From NCBI GenBank assembly GCA_003282965.1, contig QBYF01000006.1, positions 1 through 55,329 on the forward strand: a stretch of 55,329 bases of DNA. Reading direction: 5' to 3'. Every line of letters begins with the position of its first letter. Position 1 is the first letter of the stretch. Below are positions 26,455-38,187 of the stretch, in pieces. The DNA is from Pelagibacteraceae bacterium AG-325-E13 (lineage in GTDB: Bacteria > Pseudomonadota > Alphaproteobacteria > Pelagibacterales > Pelagibacteraceae). Made by a program: the position numbers and the translations under genes. Under the pieces are notes generated by a model. It was not told the DNA's origin and did not search any database. It saw nothing but the letters and a program-made list of their open reading frames with translations.

Positions 26455-28197
26455 TTATTTTAATTGTTTCTCGTATAATGATTTATATTCTTTGCATTCT
26501 TTTATTAAATAATCATGATTACCTGAGTCGACTATTTTACCTTTATTTAAAACAAAAATTTTATCTGCATCATGAATTGTTGAAAGCCTGTGGGCGATTA
26601 CTAATGTAGTTTTATTTTTTGTTAAGTTCCTGATTGCATGTTGAACAATTTCTTCAGAGTCTGCATCAAGCGACGAAGTGGCTTCATCTAATAAGATTAT
26701 TGGAGATTCTTTTAATATTGCTCTGGCAATTGAAAGCCTTTGTTTTTGACCACCAGAAAGTCTAACCCCATTTTCACCAATCATAGTATTATAATTATTT
26801 GGTAATTTTTCAATAAACTCCTCCGCCGCAGCGAATTTGCAGGCTTTTTTAATCTCCTCTATAGAAGCATTTTCTCTAGCGAATTTAATATTGTTTATTA
26901 TCGTATCGTCAAAAAGAATAACATCTTGACTAACTAAAGAAATATTTTTTCTTAAAGAACTAAGTTTAATTTTTGAAATATCTTGACTATCAATTTTGAT
27001 AGAGCCATTTTGAGGATCATAAAATCTAGGCAGAAGATTAATAATTGTACTCTTACCCGCACCACTATGACCGACAAATGCAGCTATAGTATTTCCTTTT
27101 ATATTAAGATTTATATCTTTGAGAGCTTTTTCATTGGTAGACTCATATTTGAAACTTATATTGTTAAACTCTATGTCTGAATTTTTTATGATTAAATCAG
27201 GTAAGCTATTATTTGATTGAGCAATAATTTTTTTGTCTGTTATAGAATTAATTCTATTAAACGCAGCTGCACCCTGGTAAACGGCCATATTGAGAGTAGC
27301 TAAAGATCGAATAGGTTGATAAGCTAACATCATAGCTGCTAGAAATGAGAAGAAATTATTAACCGCTAATTCTCCCGAAGCGATAAGTTTACCCGAAAAG
27401 AATATAAAACCGGCTATCATTATACCTGTTAATGTTTCCATTAACGGTGTAGCTCTTATTACAACGCTGCCAATTTTAATGTTTTTTTCCACTAAATCAT
27501 CTATGACCTTCCCAGCTTTATGATTTTCATCTTTTTCTTTTTGATAAATTCTAATAATTCTAGCACCTTTAAAAATTTCTGTTAAAAAAGTAGCTAAATT
27601 TCCAGAAGATTCTCCTGCCTTTGTTGTCGCTTTAGAAATTCTTTTTCCAAGAGATTTTGCTAAACCTCCAGCAAGCGGCATCATTAAAATTGCAAAGCTA
27701 GCAAGCTTCCAATTTTGATAAAACATTAAAGTGACTAAAGCAATCACCGAGAATGTATCTTTCATTAAGTTTAATACACCGGCACTAACTAATGATTTAA
27801 CGTGATGACAGTCATACATTATATTAGAGATATATTTGCCAGAGTGCCTATTATCCAAAGTCTGAATATCTGAGGTTAAAATATTATTTGCAATTTTTTT
27901 TTGTAATTGTCCTGCTATTTCTTCTCCAACTCTTATTAGATATATCCTAGCAAAGTATAAAGAAAAACCTTTACTAGAAAATGTTAAAATAATTAATAAA
28001 GGAATTGACCAAGCAAAAACTCTATCTTGATCAATAAAAATTTTTTTTACAGCAGGATCAAGCAGCCAAGCAATACCAGAGGTGCTTCCAGCTACAATTA
28101 AGGATAGTATTAAAGCTATAAAAATTCTTTTTAAATGAAATCTTATATGTTCGCGATATAATCTTTTTAATGTTTGCTTTAATTCTTTAATTTCCAT
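26455..28197 (-). CDS. msbA: lipid A export ABC transporter, MsbA type
   Basis: 580-residue half-transporter: six membrane helices (about residues 20-310) fused to an ATPase domain. Walker A is GHSGAGKST, the signature is LSGGQKQR, Walker B is IILLDEATSSLD, and the H-loop follows as AHRLSTIHDADKI. Its place at the head of waaA-lpxK-lpxL supports lipid A flipping rather than drug export; that substrate is inferred from context. Confidence 0.92.
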   Translation of the reverse strand: MEIKELKQTLKRLYREHIRFHLKRIFIALILSLIVAGSTSGIAWLLDPAVKKIFIDQDRVFAWSIPLLIILTFSSKGFSLYFARIYLIRVGEEIAGQLQKKIANNILTSDIQTLDNRHSGKYISNIMYDCHHVKSLVSAGVLNLMKDTFSVIALVTLMFYQNWKLASFAILMMPLAGGLAKSLGKRISKATTKAGESSGNLATFLTEIFKGARIIRIYQKEKDENHKAGKVIDDLVEKNIKIGSVVIRATPLMETLTGIMIAGFIFFSGKLIASGELAVNNFFSFLAAMMLAYQPIRSLATLNMAVYQGAAAFNRINSITDKKIIAQSNNSLPDLIIKNSDIEFNNISFKYESTNEKALKDINLNIKGNTIAAFVGHSGAGKSTIINLLPRFYDPQNGSIKIDSQDISKIKLSSLRKNISLVSQDVILFDDTIINNIKFARENASIEEIKKACKFAAAEEFIEKLPNNYNTMIGENGVRLSGGQKQRLSIARAILKESPIILLDEATSSLDADSEEIVQHAIRNLTKNKTTLVIAHRLSTIHDADKIFVLNKGKIVDSGNHDYLIKECKEYKSLYEKQLK

Positions 28198-28198
28198 T

Positions 28199-29059
28199 TT
28201 AGTAATTTATTGAGAAAATACTTAAAAAAAATATAAGACCCGAGTAATTATTTAATTTAAAAATTTTTAAACATTTTTTTGGTTGAAATCGGTCAAAATA
28301 AAATACTTGATAAACTAAACTTAGAAAAAAAATAAATAATAATAATGAAAAAGTATTAAATCCAATAATATCTTTAAATAAAAAAATTATTAAAGAAGAA
28401 GTTATCAAGTAACAGCTTAACACAAATAATTTTATATAATTTTTAAATTTTATTGAGGTTGATTTTAAACCAATTATTTCATCATCAGACATATCTTGAG
28501 CTCCGTAAATGGTGTCATAGCCCAATGTCCAAAATATGGCTGATATGTAAAGGATTATTACTTCTTGAGAAATACTATTGTTTATCGCTGCCCAAGACAT
28601 TATTACACCCCAATTAAATGTAATTCCTAAAAATAGTTGAGGCCAGTGAGTAATTCTTTTCATAAATGGATATGTAAAGGCAAAAATCATTGAACCCATT
28701 CCAAGCAGTATAGTAAAAAAATTAAATTGTAATAAAATAAAAAAAGCTAAACCACAAAGAATAAGCACATAGAACAGGGACCGCTTTATAGATATATTAC
28801 CTGCTGCTATAGGTCTCGTTTTTGTTCTTTTAACTTTTTTATCAAAGTCTTTATCAACTATATCATTGACTATGCATCCAGCGCTTCTCATTAGAACTGA
28901 ACCAAGAAAAAATAAAACGAAATAATGAATGAATAAATTATAATCTTGGTTTATTGAGCATGCATAGGCTAAACCCCAAGAACATGGCCAGAATAAAAGC
29001 ATAAAACCAATTGGTTTATTTAATCTAGTTAAATCAATAAATATTTTAAAATGTTTCAT
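28199..29059 (-). CDS. ubiA: 4-hydroxybenzoate polyprenyltransferase
   Basis: Membrane prenyltransferase of ubiquinone synthesis, attaching the polyprenyl tail to 4-hydroxybenzoate. About 286 residues and eight or nine hydrophobic helices. The first Asp-rich motif is NDIVDKDFDKKVKRT and the second is YGAQDMSDDE. I choose the ATG at 29059 (MKHFKIFIDLTRLNKP) over an upstream TTG at 29083. One nt upstream of msbA. Confidence 0.93.
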   Translation of the reverse strand: MKHFKIFIDLTRLNKPIGFMLLFWPCSWGLAYACSINQDYNLFIHYFVLFFLGSVLMRSAGCIVNDIVDKDFDKKVKRTKTRPIAAGNISIKRSLFYVLILCGLAFFILLQFNFFTILLGMGSMIFAFTYPFMKRITHWPQLFLGITFNWGVIMSWAAINNSISQEVIILYISAIFWTLGYDTIYGAQDMSDDEIIGLKSTSIKFKNYIKLFVLSCYLITSSLIIFLFKDIIGFNTFSLLLFIFFLSLVYQVFYFDRFQPKKCLKIFKLNNYSGLIFFLSIFSINY

Positions 29060-29113
29060 GAAAATATGACTTGTAAATACCAAACACTATCTACATAATC
29101 AATTTGATTCGAT

Positions 29114-29524
29114 ATGGATATAGATTACACAGTAGCAGCTTTAATGTTCCCAGCTATACCTCTAATGATGACTATGTACAGTAACAGATTTCATACATTA
29201 AGCGCTCTAATTAGACAAATACATGACCAATATACTTTCGAGAAAAAAGTTCCTCCTGAGTGGGAAAATCAACTTCATGTTTTAAACAAAAGAACCAACA
29301 TACTTAAATATGTAATGGGATTCGCAGCTTTTGGATTTCTATTTAACATGTCTACAGTATTAATGCTTTACATAAACACTCTTCAAGTTGCACGATTAAA
29401 TTTTGCCGCTTGTTGTATTTGTATGATAATTTCAATATTTTTATTTTTACAAGAAATAAGACTTTCTAATCAAGCTTTAAAATTTCATTTGAGTGATATG
29501 GAGTCGATGAATAGAGATTTATAA
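29114..29524 (+). CDS. membrane protein, DUF2721 family
   Basis: 136 residues with three hydrophobic segments (about residues 8-22, 65-88 and 92-112). The family-like start YTVAALMFPAIPLMMTMYSN is followed by RFHTLSALIR. Function unknown. Divergent from ubiA (54 nt) and convergent with the DUF1289 gene 2 nt away. Confidence 0.72.
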   Translation: MDIDYTVAALMFPAIPLMMTMYSNRFHTLSALIRQIHDQYTFEKKVPPEWENQLHVLNKRTNILKYVMGFAAFGFLFNMSTVLMLYINTLQVARLNFAACCICMIISIFLFLQEIRLSNQALKFHLSDMESMNRDL

Positions 29525-29526
29525 TT

Positions 29527-29790
29527 TTATTCAGTTTCTAAAAGATTTTTTTTAAATAAAGATATTCCATTTTTTAATTTATGTTTGTAAGATTCCTTAA
29601 AAGTATCTTGTTGCCATCCTGTCATTCTCTGAGTTATTTCCTCTAAATTTTGTTTTTTCCAATCATTATTTGTGTTCTCATTTTTCCATAATTTTTTTTC
29701 ATCATTGGTTCTTGCGCACCCATAACAATATCCAGTAATAGGGTCAGTTTTACAAATACTTATGCAAGGTGAGACTATCCTATCATTCAT
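29527..29790 (-). CDS. DUF1289 family small Cys-rich protein
   Basis: 87 residues. The motif SPCISICKTDPITGYCYGCAR has four conserved cysteines (C-x3-C-x8-C-x2-C) and is diagnostic of DUF1289; a tryptophan-containing W..... WQQDTF segment follows. It probably binds iron-sulfur or zinc (inference). The start overlaps the stop of the quinone reductase gene by 1 nt. Confidence 0.85.
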   Translation of the reverse strand: MNDRIVSPCISICKTDPITGYCYGCARTNDEKKLWKNENTNNDWKKQNLEEITQRMTGWQQDTFKESYKHKLKNGISLFKKNLLETE

Positions 29791-30764
29791 TATGGGATTA
29801 AAATTGCTGGACCAGTTAATTTTCTAGACTCTAAATCTTGATGAGCTTGTTTTGCATCAGACAATTTATATTCTTTAAAAATATTTATTTTTATTTTACC
29901 AAATTTTACTTTTTCAAAAACTTCATCTGCGCCAGTTTGAAGTTCTTTTCTGTTTGTAAAGTATTGACCAATAGAAGGTCTAGTTAAATATAGACCTTTT
30001 GGTTGAATATCTTTGGGAACATTAACTGGATCTAGTGGTCCAGATGCATTTCCAAAACTTACCATCATTCCTCTTGTTTTAAGACAAGCTAAAGATCCCT
30101 TAAATGTATTTTTGCCAACACCATCAAATACTGCTGGAACTCCTTCATTATTAGTAATCTCCATAACTTTTTTGGCGAAATCATTTTTCGTATAATTGAT
30201 GACATGAGCATAACCATTTTCTTCTGCAATTTTAATTTTTTTGTCTGAACCTACTGTTCCAATTACTTTTGCACCAATACTGTTCGCCCACTGAGCAAAT
30301 ATTTGACCTACCCCTCCAGCAGCAGCATGAAATAAAATTGTTTCTCCTGCTTTAAGAATATAAGTTTTACAAATTAAATAATTCGTCGTTAAACCTTTTG
30401 TCATTAAAGTAGCAGCTTGCTTGTGAGAGATGCCGTCTGGTACTTTAACAGCTATTTTAGCTGGAATAATTCTTTGTTGTGAATATGCACCAAGTGGTAT
30501 CGAAGCGTAAGCAATGTTGTCACCTTTATTAAATTCAGTTATGTTTGATCCAACTTCATCAACTTTTCCAGCAGCTTCTAAACCAATTCCACTAGGTAAT
30601 GTAAGAGGGTAAAGTCCTGATCTATGATATGTATCAATATAATTTAATCCAATCGCATGATTAGTAACTTTAATCTCATCTGGTCCTGGAGAACCTACGT
30701 TAACATCCTGAAGCTCCAATACTTCAGGCCCACCATTTCTTTTTATGATTATTGATTTTGGCAT
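29790..30764 (-). CDS. qor: NADPH:quinone reductase, zinc-independent MDR family
   Basis: 324 residues. An N-terminal GroES-like domain (GLEAAGKVDEVGSNI) precedes a Rossmann domain with HAAAGGVGQIFAQWANSIGA. The zinc-binding cysteines of alcohol dehydrogenases are absent, as in Qor. The C-terminus HQDLESRKLTGPAILIP fits E. coli-type quinone reductases. Co-directional with DUF1289 and pirin, 23 nt after the latter. Confidence 0.88.
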   Translation of the reverse strand: MPKSIIIKRNGGPEVLELQDVNVGSPGPDEIKVTNHAIGLNYIDTYHRSGLYPLTLPSGIGLEAAGKVDEVGSNITEFNKGDNIAYASIPLGAYSQQRIIPAKIAVKVPDGISHKQAATLMTKGLTTNYLICKTYILKAGETILFHAAAGGVGQIFAQWANSIGAKVIGTVGSDKKIKIAEENGYAHVINYTKNDFAKKVMEITNNEGVPAVFDGVGKNTFKGSLACLKTRGMMVSFGNASGPLDPVNVPKDIQPKGLYLTRPSIGQYFTNRKELQTGADEVFEKVKFGKIKINIFKEYKLSDAKQAHQDLESRKLTGPAILIP

Positions 30765-30787
30765 TTTTTTGAAACGTACTTTAACTT

Positions 30788-31630
30788 TTAATATTTAGCA
30801 AATGTTCCGTTGTTGTAGTCTTGAATTGCTTGAAGAATTTCAGCCTTAGTATTCATAACAAAAGGTCCACCTCTAGCAATAGGTTCACCAATAGGTTTAC
30901 CTGCAATAAATAAAAATTTACTTTCTTTATTTGCAAATATTTCAAGATTAGATCCTCTTTCTAAAAGAATTAGAGTTGAGTCATTTATTTTTTCATGATT
31001 TTTTGATCCAATTTTAAGATCTCCTTTAAGCAAATACACAAATGAATTATGTGTTTCTGGGACTTTAATATTAATTTTTTTGTTTTCTTTTAACTCTATA
31101 TCAAAATAAATCGGCTCTACATTATGACCTTTGACTGGTCCTTCAACGTTTTCAAATTTGCCTGCTATTAAATTTATTTTTTTATCATGGTCTTCAAATT
31201 TAGTTTTCTGGTTCGATTTAATATAATCATATTTAGGTTTATTCATTTTCATGCTTGCTGGCATGTTTATCCATAATTGAAAGCCTAAAAGTTTTCCATC
31301 TGACATTGTAGGCATTTCCGAATGAATTATACCCCGACCTGTTTTCATCCATTGTATATCCCCAGGACCCATATTTCCTTTTGAACCAGTACTATCTTTA
31401 TGTTCAAACTCACCGTTTAACATGTAGGTTACAGTTTCAATTCCTCGATGAGGGTGAGGAGGAAACCCTGCTAAATAATCATCTTTATTTTCAGAACCAA
31501 ATTCGTCTAACATTAAAAAAGGATCAATATAATCAGCCTCGGGAGTTCCAATACTTCTCTTTAATTTAACGCCAGCGCCATCGGATGCATTTAAAGCTTT
31601 AACAATTTTTTTAATTTCAATTTTTGACAT
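30788..31630 (-). CDS. pirin family protein
   Basis: 280-residue bicupin. The N-terminal cupin has the metal-binding HPHRGIETVTY and the GDIQWMKTGRGIIHSEMP motif typical of pirins. A C-terminal cupin follows with GGPFVMNTKAEI near the end. Bacterial pirins are iron-binding, and some have quercetinase activity; the role here is unknown. Followed by a quinone reductase, so a redox or stress context is possible. Confidence 0.9.
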   Translation of the reverse strand: MSKIEIKKIVKALNASDGAGVKLKRSIGTPEADYIDPFLMLDEFGSENKDDYLAGFPPHPHRGIETVTYMLNGEFEHKDSTGSKGNMGPGDIQWMKTGRGIIHSEMPTMSDGKLLGFQLWINMPASMKMNKPKYDYIKSNQKTKFEDHDKKINLIAGKFENVEGPVKGHNVEPIYFDIELKENKKINIKVPETHNSFVYLLKGDLKIGSKNHEKINDSTLILLERGSNLEIFANKESKFLFIAGKPIGEPIARGGPFVMNTKAEILQAIQDYNNGTFAKY

Positions 31631-31650
31631 TTAATAAAGATAAGCTATAG

Positions 31651-32310
31651 CTAAATTATATCAAGTAGCTGCGTTAAATTGATAACCTCATTTTTTGGTT
31701 TGTAATCAAGATTATCAAAAATAGCTTTGTTTCTATTAACCCAAATAGAATTGTAGCCATAATTTCCGCCTCCAGATACATCCCAAGTGTTTGCACTTAG
31801 AAATGCAACTTCCTCACTTTTAATCTGATATTTTTTAATAGGCATGTCATAAACCCTTGAGTCCGGTTTATAGACTCCAACTTCTTCTATTGAAAAAAGA
31901 TCGTCAAATATATTTTCTAGATCATTACTTTTTACCAATTCATTCAAAAGAACAGGGGTTCCATTTGAAAGTATAGAGAGTTTATAATTCTTTTTCTTTA
32001 AACTATTTAATACATCTTTAACCTCAGGATAAGGCGACAATGTTTTATAGAGATTTAATAATTCATTTTTCATAGCAAAATCTACATTAAAAACTTTCAT
32101 AGATTTATCTAAACTATCTTCAGTAATACTCCAAAAATCTCTGTGTCTCTTCATTAAACTTCTTAGCCAAGTATATTCTAATTGAGTAGTTCTCCAAAAA
32201 TTTGCAAACCCTTCCCAACTATCTCCAATTTTTTCTTTACATTTTTCAGCAGCAGAATTCACATCAAATAATGTACCGTAAGCATCAAAAACTACAGACT
32301 TAATATTCAT
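31651..32310 (-). CDS. haloacid dehalogenase type II (L-2-haloacid dehalogenase family)
   Basis: 219-residue HAD hydrolase. The nucleophile motif is VVFDAYGTLFD (Asp at about residue 9), followed by YTWLRSLM, LSNGTP (motif II), the lysine in YKPDSRVYD and SANTWDVSGG. The WLRSLM and SANTWDV elements separate the dehalogenase group from generic HAD phosphatases. The substrate is unproven. 20 nt upstream of the pirin gene. Confidence 0.86.
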   Translation of the reverse strand: MNIKSVVFDAYGTLFDVNSAAEKCKEKIGDSWEGFANFWRTTQLEYTWLRSLMKRHRDFWSITEDSLDKSMKVFNVDFAMKNELLNLYKTLSPYPEVKDVLNSLKKKNYKLSILSNGTPVLLNELVKSNDLENIFDDLFSIEEVGVYKPDSRVYDMPIKKYQIKSEEVAFLSANTWDVSGGGNYGYNSIWVNRNKAIFDNLDYKPKNEVINLTQLLDII

Positions 32311-32312
32311 AA

Positions 32313-32552
32313 TTATTTTTGATTATGTGAACCGTCGCACAATGGCTGGTCATTAGTTTGTTTACAGGTACAGAAAAAAACTTTTTTTGTCTGATCCGCT
32401 TTATAAGTTAAAGGCCCGAACTCAGAGCCATTATGTGAACCATCACAAAAAGGTTGCTTAGCGCTTTTTCCACACGAACACCAGTAATAAGATTTACCTT
32501 CTAAAACATCTATTCCGATTGGAGTATCACCAGCCCTTATTCCTTTTTTCAT
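32313..32552 (-). CDS. CDGSH iron-sulfur domain protein, two domains
   Basis: 79 residues with two CDGSH-type motifs: CSCGKSAKQPFCDGSH and CTCKQTNDQPLCDGSH. Each has the C-x-C-x-CDGSH pattern that ligates a [2Fe-2S] cluster with three Cys and one His. Small soluble protein, probably redox or cluster transfer (family knowledge). It lies 2 nt before the dehalogenase gene and is divergent from rsmE. Confidence 0.93.
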   Translation of the reverse strand: MKKGIRAGDTPIGIDVLEGKSYYWCSCGKSAKQPFCDGSHNGSEFGPLTYKADQTKKVFFCTCKQTNDQPLCDGSHNQK

Positions 32553-32605
32553 AAAATTCCCTTTTTGTTGATTAATATCATTTATCTATTAATGTATAAA
32601 TAGTT

Positions 32606-33319
32606 ATGAGCAACATTAGATTATATTTTCCAGATAATATAGTAGAAAATACTACGAGTTTACTCTCAAAAGAACATATTCATTATGTCACAAATGTAAT
32701 GAGAATGAAAAGGGGATCCAATATAAATTTTTTTAATAAAGAAGGAGAATGGCTAAGCGAGATAATTTTTCTGGATAGAGATAGAGTTGAGGTAAAATTC
32801 TTAAACAAGGTAAAAGAGTCTTCAAAACAATCAAATATTGAGCTAGCAATTTGCTTAGTAAAAAAAAATCCTATGGAAACAATATTACAAAAAGCAACGG
32901 AGCTTGGAGTAAGCAGAATAACACCAATAATTTCTGAGAGAACTGAAGTAAAAGAATTAAATTATGAAAGAGCACAAAAGATAGTGATAGAAGCAACAGA
33001 ACAGTCTAATCAATTAAATCCACCTGGGGTTTCTAAAGTAATTAAACTTAAAGATTTTTTAAATAAGCTCGATAGTGGAACTAAGTTTTTATTTGCAGAT
33101 GTTAATTCTCAAAATAATCTTAAAAAAAAAGATGTAGAAGGAGATTTTTTAAAAACTATATTAATTGGTCCCGAAGGAGATTTTTCGCCTAGTGAACGAA
33201 AGTCTATTTTAGCCAAAGCTAATACGACCTCTTTCTCAATATCCAAGAATATACTTAGATCAGATACAGCCGTTATAAGCGCTATTTCATTGATAAATTT
33301 TATCAATAACTTTCATTAA
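32606..33319 (+). CDS. rsmE: 16S rRNA (uracil1498-N3)-methyltransferase
   Basis: SPOUT-class rRNA methyltransferase, 237 residues. It has an N-terminal PUA-like domain and a knotted C-terminal domain with KATELGVSRITPIISERT, ILIGPEGDFSPSE and the end motif ILRSDTAVISAISLI. First gene before the oxidase operon. Confidence 0.94.
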   Translation: MSNIRLYFPDNIVENTTSLLSKEHIHYVTNVMRMKRGSNINFFNKEGEWLSEIIFLDRDRVEVKFLNKVKESSKQSNIELAICLVKKNPMETILQKATELGVSRITPIISERTEVKELNYERAQKIVIEATEQSNQLNPPGVSKVIKLKDFLNKLDSGTKFLFADVNSQNNLKKKDVEGDFLKTILIGPEGDFSPSERKSILAKANTTSFSISKNILRSDTAVISAISLINFINNFH

Positions 33320-33370
33320 TTGTCGCATTAATTGAAATTGTGAAATCATTTAAAAGCTGTATAAAAACTA

Positions 33371-35799
<2,429 letters not shown>

Positions 35800-35800
35800 A

Positions 35801-36721
35801 TTGAGTCAAATTTTTACAAAACCAAGAAATACAAAATTAAGTTTAGCTCTTAACTTACAATCTTTTTTTAATTTAATGAAACCTAGGGTAATGTCCTTGG
35901 TTTTATTTACGTGTGCAGTAGGACTTCTTATTTCACCTTCTAGTGTATCATTTTCAACTGCTGCAGTATCTTTATTAGCAGTTGCAATGGGATCAGGCGC
36001 CGCTGGTGCTTTGAACATGTGGTATGAGTCAGATTTAGATGCACTTATGAGCAGAACATGTTTAAGACCTATACCAACGGGTAAAATAAAAAAAAACCAG
36101 GCGTTATATTTTGGTATTGCTTTATCAACGCTCGCAAGTATTATTCTTTATTATTCTTCAAATTTACTATCGTCAGTTTTGTTAGTTTTTACTATCGGAT
36201 TTTATTTTTTTATTTATACAATTTGGTTAAAAAGAAAAACACCTCAAAATATTGTGATCGGAGGAGCTGCAGGAGCCTTACCTCCTGTAATTGGTTGGAC
36301 TATTGCAACAGGCCAAATTTCAATTGAACCAATTATATTGTTTTTGATTATTTTTTTTTGGACCCCTTCACATTTTTGGGCACTAAGTTTGTATAAATCA
36401 GACGACTATAAGAAAGCAAAAATTCCAATGCTACCAATAATAGCTGGCACACAAAAAACAAAACTTAATATTTTTTTATATGCATTAGCAATGATTCCAA
36501 TTGCCGTAGCTCCATATTTTTTTAATTTTGCTAGCTTAATTTACCTAACTATCTCTTTTATAATGACAACTTACTATGTTTTTTTATGCTATAGACTATT
36601 AAAAGAAAATAATTCTAAAGCTTCAAATTTAATTGCAAGAAAGATATTTGTTTACTCAATATTTTATCTATTTATAATATTTTTAGTATTATTAATTGAT
36701 AACTTAATAAAGATTATTTGA
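35801..36721 (+). CDS. ctaB: heme o synthase (protoheme IX farnesyltransferase)
   Basis: UbiA-family membrane enzyme farnesylating heme b to heme o, the precursor of heme a for CoxA. 306 residues with several helices; motifs KPRVMSLVLFTCAVG, NMWYESDLDALMSRT (Asp-rich) and TPSHFWALSLY. A TTG start at 35801 is the only good start before KPRVM. The stop shares its last base with the next gene. Confidence 0.94.
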   Translation: MSQIFTKPRNTKLSLALNLQSFFNLMKPRVMSLVLFTCAVGLLISPSSVSFSTAAVSLLAVAMGSGAAGALNMWYESDLDALMSRTCLRPIPTGKIKKNQALYFGIALSTLASIILYYSSNLLSSVLLVFTIGFYFFIYTIWLKRKTPQNIVIGGAAGALPPVIGWTIATGQISIEPIILFLIIFFWTPSHFWALSLYKSDDYKKAKIPMLPIIAGTQKTKLNIFLYALAMIPIAVAPYFFNFASLIYLTISFIMTTYYVFLCYRLLKENNSKASNLIARKIFVYSIFYLFIIFLVLLIDNLIKII

Positions 36722-36831
36722 TGGATAAAAAGAAAAAGAACATTATAACTGCCGTTATTCTTATTTTATTTATGGCTTTTTTATTTGTACTTACCTTCTA
36801 TAATATTGGAATTTACAATAGGGAAATATAA
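36721..36831 (+). CDS. 36-residue single-helix protein, CoxF-like
   Basis: ATG at 36721 overlaps the ctaB TGA by one base, and the TAA (36829-36831) shares one base with the ctaG ATG. The product is MDKKKKNII, then one hydrophobic helix (about residues 8-28), then a short tail. Position between ctaB and ctaG plus a basic N-terminus and one membrane segment match the CoxF-type small oxidase-assembly ORF of other alphaproteobacteria. Tight double coupling argues it is translated. Too short for confident homology. Confidence 0.72.
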   Translation: MDKKKKNIITAVILILFMAFLFVLTFYNIGIYNREI

Positions 36832-37385
36832 TGAATATTAATAAAAAAAAAATTACTCCAATAATATTAATATCTATTTTCATTTTGATGTTAGGACTGT
36901 CTTTCGCAGCAGTCCCATTATACGATTTATTTTGTAGAGTTACTGGTTTTGGCGGAACAACTCAAAACGCTTCAAATAAAGATGTTCCAAAAATTATTGT
37001 CAATCAAGATTATAAAATGAGATTTGATACTAATATAAATAGCACTCTAGACTGGAAATTTACTCCAGAAATAAAGACTTTAAATTTGAAGCCAGGAGAA
37101 GTTCATACAGTTAAATTCTTTGTTGAAAATACTAATAATCAAGTTTCATCGGGATCATCGTCTTTTAATGTATCACCTGCGCCTTTTGGAATTTATCTCA
37201 ATAAAATAGGTTGTTTTTGTTTTGAGAAACAAACCTTAAAACCTGGAGAAAAAAGAGAATTTATATTGACTTTTTTCTTGGATCCAAAAGTTGTAGATGA
37301 TAATAAAACTAAAAATGTAGCTGATGTGACTTTATCGTTTACGTTTTTTTCATCAGATTATTATAAAAAAGATAAAAAAGCATAA
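36831..37385 (+). CDS. ctaG: cytochrome c oxidase assembly protein CtaG/Cox11
   Basis: Copper chaperone inserting CuB into subunit I. 184 residues with one N-terminal membrane helix followed by PLYDLFCRVTGFGGTTQ and the copper-binding GCFCFEKQTLKPGE. Periplasm-facing domain. Follows the CoxF-like ORF with one shared base. Confidence 0.95.
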   Translation: MNINKKKITPIILISIFILMLGLSFAAVPLYDLFCRVTGFGGTTQNASNKDVPKIIVNQDYKMRFDTNINSTLDWKFTPEIKTLNLKPGEVHTVKFFVENTNNQVSSGSSSFNVSPAPFGIYLNKIGCFCFEKQTLKPGEKREFILTFFLDPKVVDDNKTKNVADVTLSFTFFSSDYYKKDKKA

Positions 37386-37388
37386 TTT

Positions 37389-38180
37389 ATGTCATCAAGT
37401 GAAAAAAAACATGACTTCCATTTAGTGGACCCAAGTCCATGGCCTATTTATGTTTCTTTTGCCACTTTAGTCTTAGCGTTTGGAGCAGTTTATTATTTTC
37501 ATTCAAAAGCTTTATGGCTACTACTAGTAGGATTTGCTTTAGTTATTTATGGTGCATTTATGTGGTGGAGAGATGTTGTCAAAGAAGCAGAATTTCAAGG
37601 ACACCATACTCCTGTAGTTCAAATTGGACACAGATACGGAATGGTACTTTTCATTGCATCAGAGGTAATGTTTTTTGTTGCATGGTTTTGGGCATATTTT
37701 AATGCAAGTTTATTTCCGACCGAGGCAGTTAGCTCTACCTGGCCTCCACCTGATATCGTCACATTTGATCCTTGGGACATTCCATTAATAAATACTTTAA
37801 TATTACTTTTGTCAGGCACCACTGTTACGTGGGCACACCATGCCATGTTAGAAAACGATAGAAAAGCTTTAGTAAATGGTTTGATACTGACAGTTTTTTT
37901 AGGATTTATTTTTACTTGCTTTCAAGCTTATGAATATCATCATGCTACTTTCACAATCGATGGAAATATTTATGGCTCAACATTCTATATGGCAACCGGG
38001 TTCCACGGTTTCCACGTGATCGTTGGAACAATTTTTTTAGCAGTTTGTTTATTTAGATCAATGAAAGGGCACTCCAATTCAGAACATCATTTTGGTTTTG
38101 AAGCCGCTGCATGGTATTGGCATTTTGTCGATGTTGTTTGGTTATTTTTATTTGCGGCAATTTATATATGGGGAAGCTAA
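37389..38180 (+). CDS. coxC: cytochrome c oxidase subunit III
   Basis: 263 residues, seven hydrophobic helices. It begins KHDFHLVDPSPWPIYVSF, and shows FWAYFNASLFPTEA, TWAHHAMLEND, ATGFHGFHVIVG and the C-terminal WYWHFVDVVWLFLF typical of subunit III. It supports proton uptake and stability of subunit I. Between ctaG and surf1. Confidence 0.97.
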   Translation: MSSSEKKHDFHLVDPSPWPIYVSFATLVLAFGAVYYFHSKALWLLLVGFALVIYGAFMWWRDVVKEAEFQGHHTPVVQIGHRYGMVLFIASEVMFFVAWFWAYFNASLFPTEAVSSTWPPPDIVTFDPWDIPLINTLILLLSGTTVTWAHHAMLENDRKALVNGLILTVFLGFIFTCFQAYEYHHATFTIDGNIYGSTFYMATGFHGFHVIVGTIFLAVCLFRSMKGHSNSEHHFGFEAAAWYWHFVDVVWLFLFAAIYIWGS

Positions 38181-38187
38181 GAATTAA

